Shown piece by piece: positions 43,652-55,879 of a stretch of 64,000 bases of DNA. The position numbers and the translations under genes are program-made. Numbering within the stretch: position 1 is the stretch's first letter; each line of letters opens with the position of its first letter. The stretch spans positions 124,001 through 188,000 of the forward strand of contig NZ_LGIC01000031.1 of the NCBI RefSeq assembly GCF_001294535.1. Reading direction: 5' to 3'. The notes beneath the pieces are model-generated. The model was given only the letters and a program-made list of their open reading frames with translations, was not told where the DNA came from and ran no database searches. The DNA comes from Cypionkella psychrotolerans (lineage in GTDB: Bacteria > Pseudomonadota > Alphaproteobacteria > Rhodobacterales > Rhodobacteraceae).

Positions 43652-43981
43652 TCACAACCGCCGCGACAATTCGCGCTGGCCACTCGGGCCCGAGCGTTGG
43701 CCGTTCTCGTCATAGGTCACCAGCCCGCTTGCGATTTGCCGCACATCCTTCATGCGTTGAATGGCTGCACGCACGCCCTTGGCCGCCGCACCCGCACTGA
43801 TCGCGTTGCGCTCCGCTCTGCGTTGCAGCCGCCACAGCGCCTTCTCGTCCAAATGCTGCGGTAGATTGGCCAATGCCGTATCCAACGCAGGCGAAAGCTG
43901 CCCCAACGCGTAATAATCCGCCGCCAGAATCGCCACGTGCATCGCTTCCATTAAGCTTTCAATCTGCATCTCAGGCTGCAT
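43652..43981 (-). CDS. FlgN-like flagellar protein (putative chaperone)
   Basis: The 109-residue protein is all helical (IESLMEAMHVAILAADYYAL, then an Arg/Ala-rich second half with RNAISAGAAAKGVRAAIQRM). The spacing of leucines and the RNA...A..G motif recall FlgN-type hook-filament chaperones. It overlaps the 3' end of the FlgJ-like gene and points toward the flagellin remnant. The assignment rests mainly on position and helix pattern. Confidence 0.6.
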   Translation of the reverse strand: MQPEMQIESLMEAMHVAILAADYYALGQLSPALDTALANLPQHLDEKALWRLQRRAERNAISAGAAAKGVRAAIQRMKDVRQIASGLVTYDENGQRSGPSGQRELSRRL

Positions 43982-44255
43982 GATCTTGTCCTTTCGTCAT
44001 GGCGTGAAACAACTGTTCGGCCAGCCCGATGCCACCCTTTTCAACCATCTGCCGGGCCTGTTCATCGCGCAGGAAGGATCCAAACTGATCCTCACCAATA
44101 CCTCCGCCGAAACTCTCCGGGGTTTTGCCAACCCCCGCATATCCCAGCATTTCTGACAGAAAACTGGCCTCCAGCGCTTTGGCCTGCACCATCATCGGAT
44201 TGTCATCGGCAGTCTTACGGAAGGGCTGCATGGGCGGGGTGGAAGAAATCTGCAT
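43971..44255 (-). CDS. FlgJ-like rod-binding protein (CheL type)
   Basis: The 94-residue protein matches the N-terminal rod-binding half of FlgJ: AKALEASFLSEMLGYAGVGK, then DQFGSFLRDEQARQMVEKGG and IGLAEQLFHAM. The muramidase half is absent, as in other alphaproteobacterial flagella. CAGGAGC five bases upstream supports the ATG at 44255. It is divergent from fliK, with about 108 bp shared promoter. Confidence 0.85.
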   Translation of the reverse strand: MQISSTPPMQPFRKTADDNPMMVQAKALEASFLSEMLGYAGVGKTPESFGGGIGEDQFGSFLRDEQARQMVEKGGIGLAEQLFHAMTKGQDHAA

Positions 44256-44363
44256 CAAAAGCTCCTGATCCTTCGGATTTTTCCTAGTATCGGCGATGGC
44301 GGTAAACAGGTGGTAACCAATCAGCGGAATAAAGGGACTCAGAGCGGTAGAAGTCGGTGAGAG

Positions 44364-46325
<1,962 letters not shown>

Positions 46326-46401
46326 AGGTTTTCGCGTTCCGTTTGAAAAGCGAAGCCGCTGAAGTCAACCTATCTCGAAAAGCTCTTGAAAGGAGCATCC
46401 G

Positions 46402-47055
46402 ATGGAAACCTCCACTGTCACCACCGCCCAGACAACGGCCAATAGGACTCCTTCCAAAGCCGCCATCTCGGCAGATTTTGATACATTTCTAAAGATGATG
46501 ACGACGCAGATGAAGAACCAAGACCCGACGAAGCCGATTGATTCGGCAGATTACGCTGTGCAACTGGCGACCTTTTCCGGGGTCGAGCAGCAGACCAAAA
46601 CCAACCAACTGCTGGAAGGCCTGACCAGCCAGTTCGGCGTTCTCGGCATGGCGCAGCTGGCGGCTTGGGTCGGGCAAGAGGCCCGCTCTGCCGCCCCGGT
46701 CTATCTGGGCGACGATCCCGTCACCATCAGCTATCAGCCCAAAATCCACGCCGATCGCGCGGTTCTGGTGGTGAAAAATGCGCAAGATCAGGTCATCTCC
46801 CGCGAAGATGTCTCGCGAGAGGGCGGAACCTATCAATGGCTTGGCGCGGATGCAGCCGGAAATCCTCTGCCGAATGGCATCTATTCCCTCAGCCTTGAAA
46901 GCTATAGCGGCACGCAGCAGTTGGGCGATGCCGCAGCCGTCGAATCCTATGCAAAGATCCTTGAGGCACGCGGCGGGGCCAATGGCCCTACACTGGTTTT
47001 GGCGGGCGGGGTCGAGGTAAACGCCACAGAAATCACTGCCCTGCGCGTGCCTTAG
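46402..47055 (+). CDS. flgD: Flagellar hook assembly scaffold FlgD
   Basis: The 217-residue hook-cap protein has the N-terminal signature DFDTFLKMMTTQMKNQDPTK, then PIDSADYAVQLATFSGVEQQ. The FlgD Ig/tudor part begins near residue 85 and has GGTYQWLGADAAGNPLPNGIY. AAAGGAG lies ahead of the ATG. It is last in the fliK-flgD unit. Confidence 0.95.
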   Translation: METSTVTTAQTTANRTPSKAAISADFDTFLKMMTTQMKNQDPTKPIDSADYAVQLATFSGVEQQTKTNQLLEGLTSQFGVLGMAQLAAWVGQEARSAAPVYLGDDPVTISYQPKIHADRAVLVVKNAQDQVISREDVSREGGTYQWLGADAAGNPLPNGIYSLSLESYSGTQQLGDAAAVESYAKILEARGGANGPTLVLAGGVEVNATEITALRVP

Positions 47056-47151
47056 AGCGGGTCAGGTTTTGATAGAAACATGCTTATCGAAAACGCGCTC
47101 GAGCATCTGCGAGAGGTCGCGATTTTCGATTCAATCTAAACCTGACACGCT
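47056..47151. repeat. Palindromic intergenic element between flgD and ubiB
   Basis: The imperfect 14-bp terminal inverted repeats AGCGGGTCAGGTTT and AAACCTGACACGCT enclose 68 bp and fill nearly the whole gap between the two convergent genes. The structure resembles a small non-autonomous palindromic or MITE-like element. It could also act as a terminator. Confidence 0.55.
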
Positions 47152-47155
47152 TTAG

Positions 47156-48685
47156 CTACAGGATACGCCCCAGCCAAATCCCCAAGGCGAACACCACAAA
47201 CGCCGCCAAAACCAGCCGCAGCGCGAATAACCGGGGCCGGGTTTTCACAGGCGGCGGGCTTTCGGCCTGCGCGATCAAAGCCGCTTCCACCAGTCGCGGC
47301 AAACGCGGCCCAAACCGCGCCAACACCCGCGCCGTCTGCGCCAGATCGCGCAGCAACGCGAGTGGTCCGACATTGCGGCTGACATAGGTTTCCACCACGG
47401 GCTTTGCGACCTGCCAGATGTTGATATTCGGGTCCAAACTGCGCGCGACACCTTCCACCACCACCATCGTGCGCTGCAACAAGATCAGCTCGGTGCGGGT
47501 TTCCATGCCAAATCTCTCTGTCACTTCAAAGAGATAAGATAACAGCCGCGCCATCGACACCCGCGTGGCCTCTAGACCGAAAATCGGCTCGCCCACCGCG
47601 CGCAAAGCCCGTGCAAACTCGTCAATATCGCGGTCTGGCGGCACATAGCCTGCCTCAAAATGCACCTCGGCCACCCGGCGATAATCACGACCAATGAAGC
47701 CCATCAGAATTTCCGCATAGACCCGGCGGGTATATTCATCAATCCGCCCCATAATGCCAAAATCATAGGCGATCAGATTGCCATTCGCCGCCACTTTCAG
47801 ATTGCCCTGATGCATATCGCCATGGAAAAATCCGTCGCGCAGCGCATGAGACAGAAACAGTTGCAGCACCCGCGCGCCCAACGCCTTGCGATCCAAACCC
47901 GCCGCATCCAGTGCTGCGTTATCGGCCAAATTGATCCCCTCGGCCCAATCCAGCGTCATCACCGAGCGGCCCGACAGATCCCACACCACTTTCGGCACCT
48001 GAAACCCGGCGTCATTCTTGGTGTTATCGGCAAATTCCGAGGCCGCAGAGGATTCCAGCCGCAAATCTAACTCACCCAGCACCACGCCTTCAAAATGCGT
48101 GATCACATCCAACGGTCGCAACCGCCGCGATGAGGGCGACAAAAACTCAATCGTCCGCGCCGCAAAATAGAACGCGTCGATGTCGCGGCGAAACGCCCGC
48201 TCAATCCCCGGCCGCAGCACCTTCACCGCCACATCCTGCCCATTGCTGCGCAGCGTCGCGCGATGCACCTGCGCGATAGATGCCGCCGCCACAGGCTCGG
48301 AAAAGCTCGAAAACACCTCATCCACCGGCAGCCGTAATTCTTCCGCCACCATTGCCTTGGCCACAGCAGTCGGGAAGGGCGGCAGCTTATCTTGCAGATA
48401 TTTCAACTGCAGAGCCAATTCTTCGCCGACAATATCCGGTCGTGTCGATAAAATCTGACCGAACTTGATATAGGCAGGTCCCAACGCCGTCAGCGCCCGC
48501 GTTATGGGCGGCAAGGCGAGATCACCCTGCAACCCCAGCCACTTAAACGGCCAACCCAGCATCCGTGCGGCAAAGCGCAGGCGCGGCGTCACCTGCATCG
48601 CCTCCAGCGCCACCGCCATCGCTCCAGTGCGCTCAAACGTCGCCCCGGTGCGGATCAGCCGCCAGATATTATGCGGTCCTCTCAC
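47156..48685 (-). CDS. ubiB: Ubiquinone biosynthesis kinase-like protein UbiB
   Basis: The 509-residue membrane-associated atypical kinase/ATPase is needed for ubiquinone synthesis. The family KxGQ motif occurs as [12 protein letters not shown]. Other motifs are the invariant Lys (VAVKVLRPG), the catalytic loop HGDMHQGN and the metal-binding YDFG. Two C-terminal membrane helices end [20 protein letters not shown]. It overlaps the ubiE stop by 4 bp. Confidence 0.95.
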   Translation of the reverse strand: MRGPHNIWRLIRTGATFERTGAMAVALEAMQVTPRLRFAARMLGWPFKWLGLQGDLALPPITRALTALGPAYIKFGQILSTRPDIVGEELALQLKYLQDKLPPFPTAVAKAMVAEELRLPVDEVFSSFSEPVAAASIAQVHRATLRSNGQDVAVKVLRPGIERAFRRDIDAFYFAARTIEFLSPSSRRLRPLDVITHFEGVVLGELDLRLESSAASEFADNTKNDAGFQVPKVVWDLSGRSVMTLDWAEGINLADNAALDAAGLDRKALGARVLQLFLSHALRDGFFHGDMHQGNLKVAANGNLIAYDFGIMGRIDEYTRRVYAEILMGFIGRDYRRVAEVHFEAGYVPPDRDIDEFARALRAVGEPIFGLEATRVSMARLLSYLFEVTERFGMETRTELILLQRTMVVVEGVARSLDPNINIWQVAKPVVETYVSRNVGPLALLRDLAQTARVLARFGPRLPRLVEAALIAQAESPPPVKTRPRLFALRLVLAAFVVFALGIWLGRIL

Positions 48686-49425
48686 AGTTTCCAGCCTGAA
48701 TGCAGCGCCGCGATGCCCATTGTCAGGTTGCGATATTTCACCTGATCGAACCTAGCGCTGCGGATCATGCTGGCAAATGCCTCTTGTTCGGGGAATTTAC
48801 GGATTGACTCGACCAAATACTGATACGATTCCCGATCCCCCGCCACCACCTGCCCCATCACTGGGATCACGTTGAAGCTATACTTATCATAAACCCATTG
48901 CGCCAAGTCATTGGGAATCCGCGAAAACTCCAGCACCATCAGCCGCCCGCCGGGGCGCAGAACCCGGTAGGCCTCGCGCAAAGCATCGCCAATCCGCGTC
49001 ACATTCCTGATGCCAAAGGAAATCGTGTAGACATCAAACGAATTGTCCGCAAACGGCAGCGCCATCGCATCGCCCACCACCCAATCGAGCCGCGCCGCCA
49101 TCTGATCCGCCTCGGCTCGTTGCCGCCCCGAGACCAGCATCGACTCGGTCAAATCGCACACAACCGCCGTCGACCCCTCCGCCCGCCTCATGAACCGAAA
49201 CGCCACATCCCCGGTGCCCCCCGCCACATCCAGCAGCCGCTGACCGGGCCGCGGCGCCAGCCAATCCATCATCGCGTCTTTCCACAACCGATGCATCCCG
49301 CCCGACATCAGATCGTTCATGATGTCATACTTGCTGGCCACCCGGGTGAACACGCCATGCACCATGCCGGCCTTGTCGGCCTCGGGCACGGTTTGATAGC
49401 CGAAATGCGTGGTGCTGTCGTTCAT
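48682..49425 (-). CDS. ubiE: Demethylmenaquinone/ubiquinone methyltransferase UbiE
   Basis: The 247-residue SAM-dependent C-methyltransferase has the SAM motif [35 protein letters not shown] ahead of it, and the UbiE signature [12 protein letters not shown]. The start at 49425 ([14 protein letters not shown]) fits the family; the upstream open frame lies inside mutM antisense. It is divergent from mutM and followed by ubiB. Confidence 0.96.
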   Translation of the reverse strand: MNDSTTHFGYQTVPEADKAGMVHGVFTRVASKYDIMNDLMSGGMHRLWKDAMMDWLAPRPGQRLLDVAGGTGDVAFRFMRRAEGSTAVVCDLTESMLVSGRQRAEADQMAARLDWVVGDAMALPFADNSFDVYTISFGIRNVTRIGDALREAYRVLRPGGRLMVLEFSRIPNDLAQWVYDKYSFNVIPVMGQVVAGDRESYQYLVESIRKFPEQEAFASMIRSARFDQVKYRNLTMGIAALHSGWKL

Positions 49426-49516
49426 CTCTTGCCGTCCTGTGATTGCACCCCCCTTATAGGGACGCACGGCCAAACCCTCAATGCGCCGATCTGTCACCGC
49501 CCGAAGCCGAGGTTCC

Positions 49517-50362
49517 ATGCCCGAACTGCCCGAAGTCGAAACCGTCCGCCGAGGCCTTTTGCCCGCCATGGAGGGCCGCCTCATCACCCGAGCCGAGGTC
49601 AACCGCCCCAATCTGCGCTGGCCGCTGCCCTTGAATATGGCCGAACGCCTGACGGACAAGCGCGTTCTCGCCCTGCGCCGCCGCTCAAAATACATCCTCG
49701 CCGACCTCTCCTCCGGCGAAACCCTGTTGATTCACCTTGGCATGTCGGGCCGGATGCTCGTTTCGGGCATCACTCTTGGCGATTTTTACCACGACCACGC
49801 CGCCCCCGAGAAACACGACCACGTTGTCCTCCACTTAGAGGGCGGCGCGCGCGTCACCTTCAACGACGCCCGCCGCTTTGGCGCGATGGATTTGCTGCCC
49901 ACCCTCACCGCCGAAAGTCATCCGCTGCTTGCTGAAATCGGCCCCGAACCTCTGGGTAACGCTTTCGACGAATCCTATCTCTCGGCGAAACTCAAAAACC
50001 GCAACAGCCCCATAAAATCCGCCCTGCTCGACCAACACCTCGTCGCAGGCCTTGGCAATATCTACGTCTGCGAAGTGCTCTACCGCGCCCGCATCGCCCC
50101 CAACACCCGTGCCGGAAGCATCGCAAACGCAGGTTCACTTGTGCCGATCATCCGCGAAGTGCTGCTTGAGGCCATCGAAGCAGGCGGCTCCAGCCTGAAA
50201 GACTACCGCCGCACCGATGGCGAGCTGGGCTATTTCCAAAAAGCCTTCGCCGTTTATGGGCGCGAAGGCCAGCCTTGCCAAACCCCCGGCTGCACCGCCA
50301 CAATCGCCCGCATGGTGCAATCGGGGCGCTCGTCCTTCTACTGCCCCACCTGCCAAAGCTAA
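49517..50362 (+). CDS. mutM: Formamidopyrimidine-DNA glycosylase (MutM/Fpg)
   Basis: The 281-residue glycosylase/AP lyase removes 8-oxoguanine. The catalytic N-terminus [13 protein letters not shown] is intact once Met is removed, with Pro as the nucleophile. The helix-two-turn-helix lies near [18 protein letters not shown]. The C-terminal zinc finger has C-x4-C and C-x2-C (CQTPGC, CPTC). It is followed after 9 bp by an enoyl-CoA hydratase gene. Confidence 0.96.
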   Translation: MPELPEVETVRRGLLPAMEGRLITRAEVNRPNLRWPLPLNMAERLTDKRVLALRRRSKYILADLSSGETLLIHLGMSGRMLVSGITLGDFYHDHAAPEKHDHVVLHLEGGARVTFNDARRFGAMDLLPTLTAESHPLLAEIGPEPLGNAFDESYLSAKLKNRNSPIKSALLDQHLVAGLGNIYVCEVLYRARIAPNTRAGSIANAGSLVPIIREVLLEAIEAGGSSLKDYRRTDGELGYFQKAFAVYGREGQPCQTPGCTATIARMVQSGRSSFYCPTCQS

Positions 50363-50371
50363 GGAACCGAC

Positions 50372-51145
<774 letters not shown>

Positions 51146-51172
51146 AGCGAGTCGTCACCCACACACCACGCC

Positions 51173-51193
51173 GCCCCGGCCCTGAGCCGGGGC
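51173..51193. terminator. GC-rich hairpin between enoyl-CoA hydratase and corA
   Basis: The perfect 8-bp stem GCCCCGGC/GCCGGGGC has a 5-nt loop between convergent genes. No T-tract follows, so it may be a weak terminator or a structural repeat. Confidence 0.45.
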
Positions 51194-51222
51194 CTCGCCT
51201 TATCGCCATAACTGCCAAACCG

Positions 51223-52185
51223 CTAAAGCCAGCCCTTCCACCTAAAAAACGCATAGGTCAGCACCGCCGACCCCACCATTATCACCAGCGCCATCGGATA
51301 GCCCAGTTTCCACGCCAATTCCGGCATGAAATCAAAGTTCATCCCGTACAGGCTGGCGATCAGCGTCGGCGGGCTAAACAGCACCGCCACCACCGACACA
51401 ATCCGGACCGTGGTGTTCTGCGCGAGGTTAATCCGCCCCATCGTCGCATCCGACATCAGCCCCAGCCGGGATGACAGAAAATCCGCATGCACCTCCAGCG
51501 CCTCAATGTCACGCAATTGGCCTTTCAGCACCATGCCCAACCCTTCGGTGCCCAGCCGATGCCCCAGCATCTGATCGACATAGTTCAGCGCGCGCCCCAA
51601 AGTCAAAAGCGCCAGCCGCACCCGGCCCAGCCGCTCACCCTCCGCCCCCAGACTGCTCAAAGCGCTTTCTAGATCCTTTTGCTGATGCCCCTTTGCCCCC
51701 GGGTGATACGTCTGACGCGACACCTTATCCAAACCTGTCCCCGCGATTTCCAAATGGTCCGCCAGCCGCCCGATCACCTCCTCGATCAGCCCCAGAAAAA
51801 TCCGATCCGGCGTCGAGCAACCCAAAGAACTCTTGCCCGCCCGCGCCGGATAAGTCTCAAACGGACGCGGCGCATGATGCCGTACCGTCACCAGCCGCGC
51901 TTTGGACACCGCAAAGCACACCGGGCTCATCACCTGTTCGCCCGCCGCATCCTGCCCCGGTAAAACCACGGTCAGATAGTCAATCTCATCCTCATGGTAG
52001 AGGCGGTTTGAGATTTCGATTTCTTCCATATCCGTCAGCGTCGGCACATCGAAGGCCAGCGCGCGCACGGCCGCTTCTTCTTCAGGCGTCGCGCGAAACA
52101 GATCAATCCACTCCGCATGTTCCAGCACCGCACCCTCGGGCAGCACCTCCAACCGCTTGTTGGCAAAATGATACGCCGTCAGCAT
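51223..52185 (-). CDS. CorA-family magnesium/divalent cation transporter
   Basis: The 320-residue protein has a large cytoplasmic N-terminal domain with a long helix and two C-terminal membrane helices. The signature GMN is present in LIASLYGMNFDFMPE, between the helices. The charged C-terminus ends RWKGWL. The start at 52185 (MLTAYHFANKRLEV) matches CorA family starts. It is a single gene. Confidence 0.93.
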   Translation of the reverse strand: MLTAYHFANKRLEVLPEGAVLEHAEWIDLFRATPEEEAAVRALAFDVPTLTDMEEIEISNRLYHEDEIDYLTVVLPGQDAAGEQVMSPVCFAVSKARLVTVRHHAPRPFETYPARAGKSSLGCSTPDRIFLGLIEEVIGRLADHLEIAGTGLDKVSRQTYHPGAKGHQQKDLESALSSLGAEGERLGRVRLALLTLGRALNYVDQMLGHRLGTEGLGMVLKGQLRDIEALEVHADFLSSRLGLMSDATMGRINLAQNTTVRIVSVVAVLFSPPTLIASLYGMNFDFMPELAWKLGYPMALVIMVGSAVLTYAFFRWKGWL

Positions 52186-52301
52186 TTGCGCCCTCCGCAA
52201 GACAATCCCCTTGCCTAACGCCAAATGCCGCTATGGCCAAGCCACCGTTTTGCGCAGCCTAGGTTCCCACCAACCGCGCTCAATCACTTCGACTTGTCTA
52301 A

Positions 52302-52395
52302 AATGCCATCTCTGCGCGCAAATATCCAACGGGTTTGCCATTGGTTCGCCACCGGTCCGAGAACCAATGGCATGAGGGGATGAAACCCCCGGCGG
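52302..52395 (-). repeat. Rhodobacterial intergenic repeat, copy E, with large hairpin
   Basis: On the minus strand it reads CCGGGGGTTTCATCCCC, then a 12-bp-arm hairpin (TGCCATTGGTTC/GAACCAATGGCA, 52336-52372), then GTTGGATATTTGTGCGCAGAG. The outer blocks match the copy near 40.96 kb, while the inner hairpin is an insertion or variable part. It follows the 3' end of the nicotinate-like operon. Confidence 0.6.
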
Positions 52396-52409
52396 CCAGT
52401 CCCAAATCC

Positions 52410-52994
52410 CTACCGCAATCCGTCTTTCCCCTCGGCCGTCTCATGGGTCAAACCGCCCACACGCGCCAAAGGTCGCCCGCCATCGGTCACCGCCACCGCC
52501 ACCATAATCTCGCCAGCCCGAGGCGCATCATTCAGCCGCACCTCAATCGCGTCGAAATGGCTGCGCACAAAGGCCGCATCCTTATGCCCCAAAGGCACAT
52601 CCAAAACCTGCCCCGGCCCGCCCATCTTCTTCGATGATGGCACCAGTGCAGCCCCGCCACCCACCGCCACCCGCAACGGCGCGCCCAGCTTCGGATGCAG
52701 AATCGCGGCGGCATGTTCCAACTCGCCCGCCTCTCCAACCATCGCCGCCTTACCATAACTCTGCGCCTGCGTAGGCAAAATCCCCAAGGCCGCCACGCAG
52801 CGATCCCCCAGCAATGCGCCCAACTCGGCGCCAATATCCATCAGCGCCGTCAGATCCGCGACATACCGCCCCGCAAATGGATTGGCGATCACCGCCACCG
52901 CCACCGCCTTGCGCGCGGCAGGAGCCACCACCTGCCCGGCCTCCATATGAGTTTCCTCAACCCAGACCGCAATCTTGCGAATATCCGCGCTCAT
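52410..52994 (-). CDS. DUF1185 'amino acid synthesis' family protein, copy 1
   Basis: The 194-residue protein of the DUF1185 family has unknown biochemical role. It starts IRKIAVWVEETHMEAGQVVA and contains the conserved VIANPFAGRYVADLTALMD, GYGKAA-like QSYGKAAMVGEAGELEH, and the end VRLNDAPRAGEIMVAVAVTD. It is a tandem paralogue of the next gene (roughly half identical by eye), overlapping it by 4 bp, so the pair may form a heteromer. Its place in a Mo-hydroxylase/6-hydroxynicotinate-reductase operon suggests a step in N-heterocycle catabolism. Confidence 0.85.
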   Translation of the reverse strand: MSADIRKIAVWVEETHMEAGQVVAPAARKAVAVAVIANPFAGRYVADLTALMDIGAELGALLGDRCVAALGILPTQAQSYGKAAMVGEAGELEHAAAILHPKLGAPLRVAVGGGAALVPSSKKMGGPGQVLDVPLGHKDAAFVRSHFDAIEVRLNDAPRAGEIMVAVAVTDGGRPLARVGGLTHETAEGKDGLR

Positions 52995-53575
52995 CTTAGG
53001 CCATCCTCACCTCTGATCTGGCTCGCTTCCAGACCGCCCATCCGTGAATGCACCCGTGGCCCGGTGGTCATCACCAAAACCACCATCAACTCGCCAGCAC
53101 GAGGGCTATCGTTCATCCCCACCTCCATCGAGTCAAAATGGCTGCGGACATAGGCCGCGTTCACATGGGTAATCGGCACATCCAGCCGCGCGCCAACCCC
53201 GCCCACCTTCTTCGCCGAGGGCACGATGGCCTTCGCGCCACCCAGCACCTCACGCATCGCATAGCCGCCCGGAGCGTGCCACAAAGCGCCATGCTCCAAC
53301 TCGCCACCGCTGCCAACCAAAGTGGCCTTGCCATAGCCCTCAATCGCCGAGGCATCCCCGCCCAGAACTGCGAGCAGCCTTTGCGCCATCATCAGCCCCA
53401 ACGGCTTCAGATCCTCCATAAACGGCTGCAAATCCTCAACATATTTTCCCGCGAACGGGTTCGAAATCACCGCCATAATCGCCCCCCGCTTCGGCGGATT
53501 GGCCGATACTGGTCCGCCTTCATGGAAGATTTCCTCCACCACAGTGGCGATCTTACGCACAACAACTTCAGGCAT
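52991..53575 (-). CDS. DUF1185 'amino acid synthesis' family protein, copy 2
   Basis: The 194-residue paralogue of the downstream gene contains VVRKIATVVEEIFHEGGPVS, VISNPFAGKYVEDLQPFMED, GYGKATLVGSGGELEHG and MNDSPRAGELMVVLVMT. The conserved NPFAGxYVxDL, YGKA and GELEH motifs are shared by both copies and are candidates for the active site. It overlaps the UPF0280 gene end by 8 bp. The function is unproven. Confidence 0.85.
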   Translation of the reverse strand: MPEVVVRKIATVVEEIFHEGGPVSANPPKRGAIMAVISNPFAGKYVEDLQPFMEDLKPLGLMMAQRLLAVLGGDASAIEGYGKATLVGSGGELEHGALWHAPGGYAMREVLGGAKAIVPSAKKVGGVGARLDVPITHVNAAYVRSHFDSMEVGMNDSPRAGELMVVLVMTTGPRVHSRMGGLEASQIRGEDGLR

Positions 53576-54431
53576 CACACAGGCTCCCGTCAGGAATTAA
53601 ACTCAACGCAGCCTGCCCGACCATCCGAGCCTGCCCCTTCAAAAACAGCGCCGCCGCCAGAGCCAGCCCGCGCCCACAGATATCTTCTGCCACAGCGACA
53701 CCGCGCTCCAGCGCCTCAGCCACTTCTTCAGTACTCAACGCCCCCACCGAAACCGTCACCAGCCGCGCGCCCAAATCGCTATCCGGCTGCAAACCGACAG
53801 CAGGCGCGCGCCCAACCCCCGGATGCCCCGGCACATCCACCGCGTTGCAGATCATCGTCGCCGCCACATCCGCTTCCGCCGCAGACCGAGCCAACACCGT
53901 CACCGCATCAGCAATCCCCAGCGAGAAGCTCCGACCGCCCCAGCCACTCGTCGCCACACCCCGCGCGCCGTCACCAAATCCCACATCAATCCGCCCCAAA
54001 GCCGCACCATCCAGCCCCGCCACTGCCATCCGAAACCGCGCGCCTTGCGCCAAATGAAACGCAATATCCCCGCCATTGTTGACATAAGCCCGCGTCAAAG
54101 GCCCAGCCGCAACCATCGCCGCCAGAACCTCCTCCGCCACTGCCCCCGCCACCGCCGCCATCGGCGTTACGAATACCGCTGAATGAGGCCGCACGGCAGA
54201 CACCATCCGCCGCGCCGCCAGTCCGACAGGAACTTCACCCACCTCTTGCCGCAGCAAAGCCAACTCCGCCACCAACTCGTCCAAAATCGTCTCAAATCGC
54301 ACCCGCGCCGCCTCAAACGCCAAATCCCGCGCGCCCTCCGCCCCGATGATCAGATCAATCGGCCCATGCTGCAAATGCAACCGTTCCCGATCCGGCAACA
54401 GGCGCGCAACTGCCCCCATCACCGCCCCCAC
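53568..54431 (-). CDS. UPF0280 family protein (ApbE-like fold)
   Basis: The 287-residue protein contains the UPF0280 hallmarks VNNGGDIAFHLA and GVATSGWGGRSFSLGIADAV, with a final region CGRGLALAAALFLKGQARMV. The family is structurally related to the flavin transferase ApbE, but no activity is established. It overlaps both the reductase gene and the DUF1185 gene, so it belongs to the same operon. A redox-cofactor or ligand-binding role in the pathway is an inference. The start could lie at the first or the fifth codon (MGAVMGAVARL). Confidence 0.85.
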   Translation of the reverse strand: MGAVMGAVARLLPDRERLHLQHGPIDLIIGAEGARDLAFEAARVRFETILDELVAELALLRQEVGEVPVGLAARRMVSAVRPHSAVFVTPMAAVAGAVAEEVLAAMVAAGPLTRAYVNNGGDIAFHLAQGARFRMAVAGLDGAALGRIDVGFGDGARGVATSGWGGRSFSLGIADAVTVLARSAAEADVAATMICNAVDVPGHPGVGRAPAVGLQPDSDLGARLVTVSVGALSTEEVAEALERGVAVAEDICGRGLALAAALFLKGQARMVGQAALSLIPDGSLCDA

Positions 54432-55879
54432 GGGAAATTCCGCGCATCCTGCGGATCACGCCCCTCACCGGGCTCCACCCGCCGCACGGCAGCCCCCATC
54501 ACCGCTTCAACCGGCTGCACATGTTCCAAATGACCGCCCAAAGCCGCGTAATCCGACAGCCGTAGCGTGAACTCAATCGGTGCCACCAAAGCCGGAGTCG
54601 GCACATAACCAAACGAATTGGCGGGCATCGCCATCACATCCGCCATCACCGTAATCCCGCCCCCCGGCCAGACATAAGCTGAGGCCCCGCCACACGACAC
54701 CCGCGTCAAAGCCGCCTTCACCGATTGCGTCAAGCGCACCGGATTGGTCGTCACCCCCGCCCGCAAAGATCCGCCGGCCCCACCCATAAACAGCACCGAA
54801 CACACCGAAGGCTCGCAATTTTCAGCAATCCGCTCCGCCGAAGCCCGGATTACCGCCGGAGCCTCCACCGCCCGCGGCACCAGCGTGTCATCCAGCTCAT
54901 AATAGGCCCACTGTTCGCCCGTCGTCGACACCATCAGCATCCGCAACCCCGGCCAAGCCACCTTCGGATCGAACGCATTGAGAATCGTCAACGGATCATC
55001 CACATCGGTGCCGCCCCAGCCCGTCCCCGGATGCGCCACCTGAAAATACCGCCCCGGAGTCGAGCGCCGCCCTTTCATCTTGATCCCCGTCGGGGCCACA
55101 TCCAGCAGCTTCCCCGCCTGATGCTCTGACAAAACCCCGGTGATATGGTCATCAACAACAACAACCTCATCGAGATGCCCGACCCACTGTTTGGCAAACA
55201 TCCCAATCGTCGCCGAGCCACACCCAACCCGCATCAGCTTTTCCGGCACGCCATTGATAATCGGCGCCTGCCCCGCCTGCAAAACCACCGTCGCGCCATC
55301 GTCAATCGCCACCTCCACCGCTTCCCGATTGCACAGCCGCATCAGCGCATCACAGGTCACCCGGCCCTCTTTCTTAGACCCCCCCGTCAGATGCAAAACG
55401 CCGCCCAGCGACAGCATGGAAGACCCATATTCCCCCGTCATCACATGCCCGATCGCCTCGCCATCGACCCGCACATAGGCCCTCTCGGCCCCGATATGCC
55501 GATCGGTGTCGATCTTCACCTTGACGCCGCAATAGCTGAAAATCCCCTCGGTCACGACCGTGACCATATCGACGCCTTCAACCGCCTGAGACACGATAAA
55601 CGGCGCAGGCTTATAATCCGGATACGTCGTCCCCGCCCCCACCGCCGTGATAAAAGGGCGATGGCCCTTGATCACATCGCCGTCCCAATCCTCCTGCTGC
55701 CCATCCAGAAACGGCACAGCCACCGCCCCCGATTGCAACACGGTCAACGGATCCAGCCGCACCAAAACCCCGGCATGGTTGGCATAGCGATCACAAGCCC
55801 CCGCCCGCCCGTTCGCGATGTAGCACATCACCGGGCAGGCATCGCAGCGGATCTTTTCCGGCGTCACAGCTTCATTCAT
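54419..55879 (-). CDS. 6-hydroxynicotinate reductase-like iron-sulfur protein
   Basis: The 486-residue protein resembles 6-hydroxynicotinate reductase, which uses reduced ferredoxin to saturate the pyridine ring. The N-terminus carries a cysteine cluster, C12-x2-C15-x3-C19-x9-C29 (RCDACPVMCYIANGRAGACD), likely an Fe-S site. Other cysteines occur in GIFSYCGVKVKID, MRVGCGSATIG and TRVSCGGASAYVW. It overlaps the Mo-hydroxylase and UPF0280 genes. The real substrate may be nicotinate-derived or a related heterocycle. Confidence 0.82.
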   Translation of the reverse strand: MNEAVTPEKIRCDACPVMCYIANGRAGACDRYANHAGVLVRLDPLTVLQSGAVAVPFLDGQQEDWDGDVIKGHRPFITAVGAGTTYPDYKPAPFIVSQAVEGVDMVTVVTEGIFSYCGVKVKIDTDRHIGAERAYVRVDGEAIGHVMTGEYGSSMLSLGGVLHLTGGSKKEGRVTCDALMRLCNREAVEVAIDDGATVVLQAGQAPIINGVPEKLMRVGCGSATIGMFAKQWVGHLDEVVVVDDHITGVLSEHQAGKLLDVAPTGIKMKGRRSTPGRYFQVAHPGTGWGGTDVDDPLTILNAFDPKVAWPGLRMLMVSTTGEQWAYYELDDTLVPRAVEAPAVIRASAERIAENCEPSVCSVLFMGGAGGSLRAGVTTNPVRLTQSVKAALTRVSCGGASAYVWPGGGITVMADVMAMPANSFGYVPTPALVAPIEFTLRLSDYAALGGHLEHVQPVEAVMGAAVRRVEPGEGRDPQDARNFPWGR

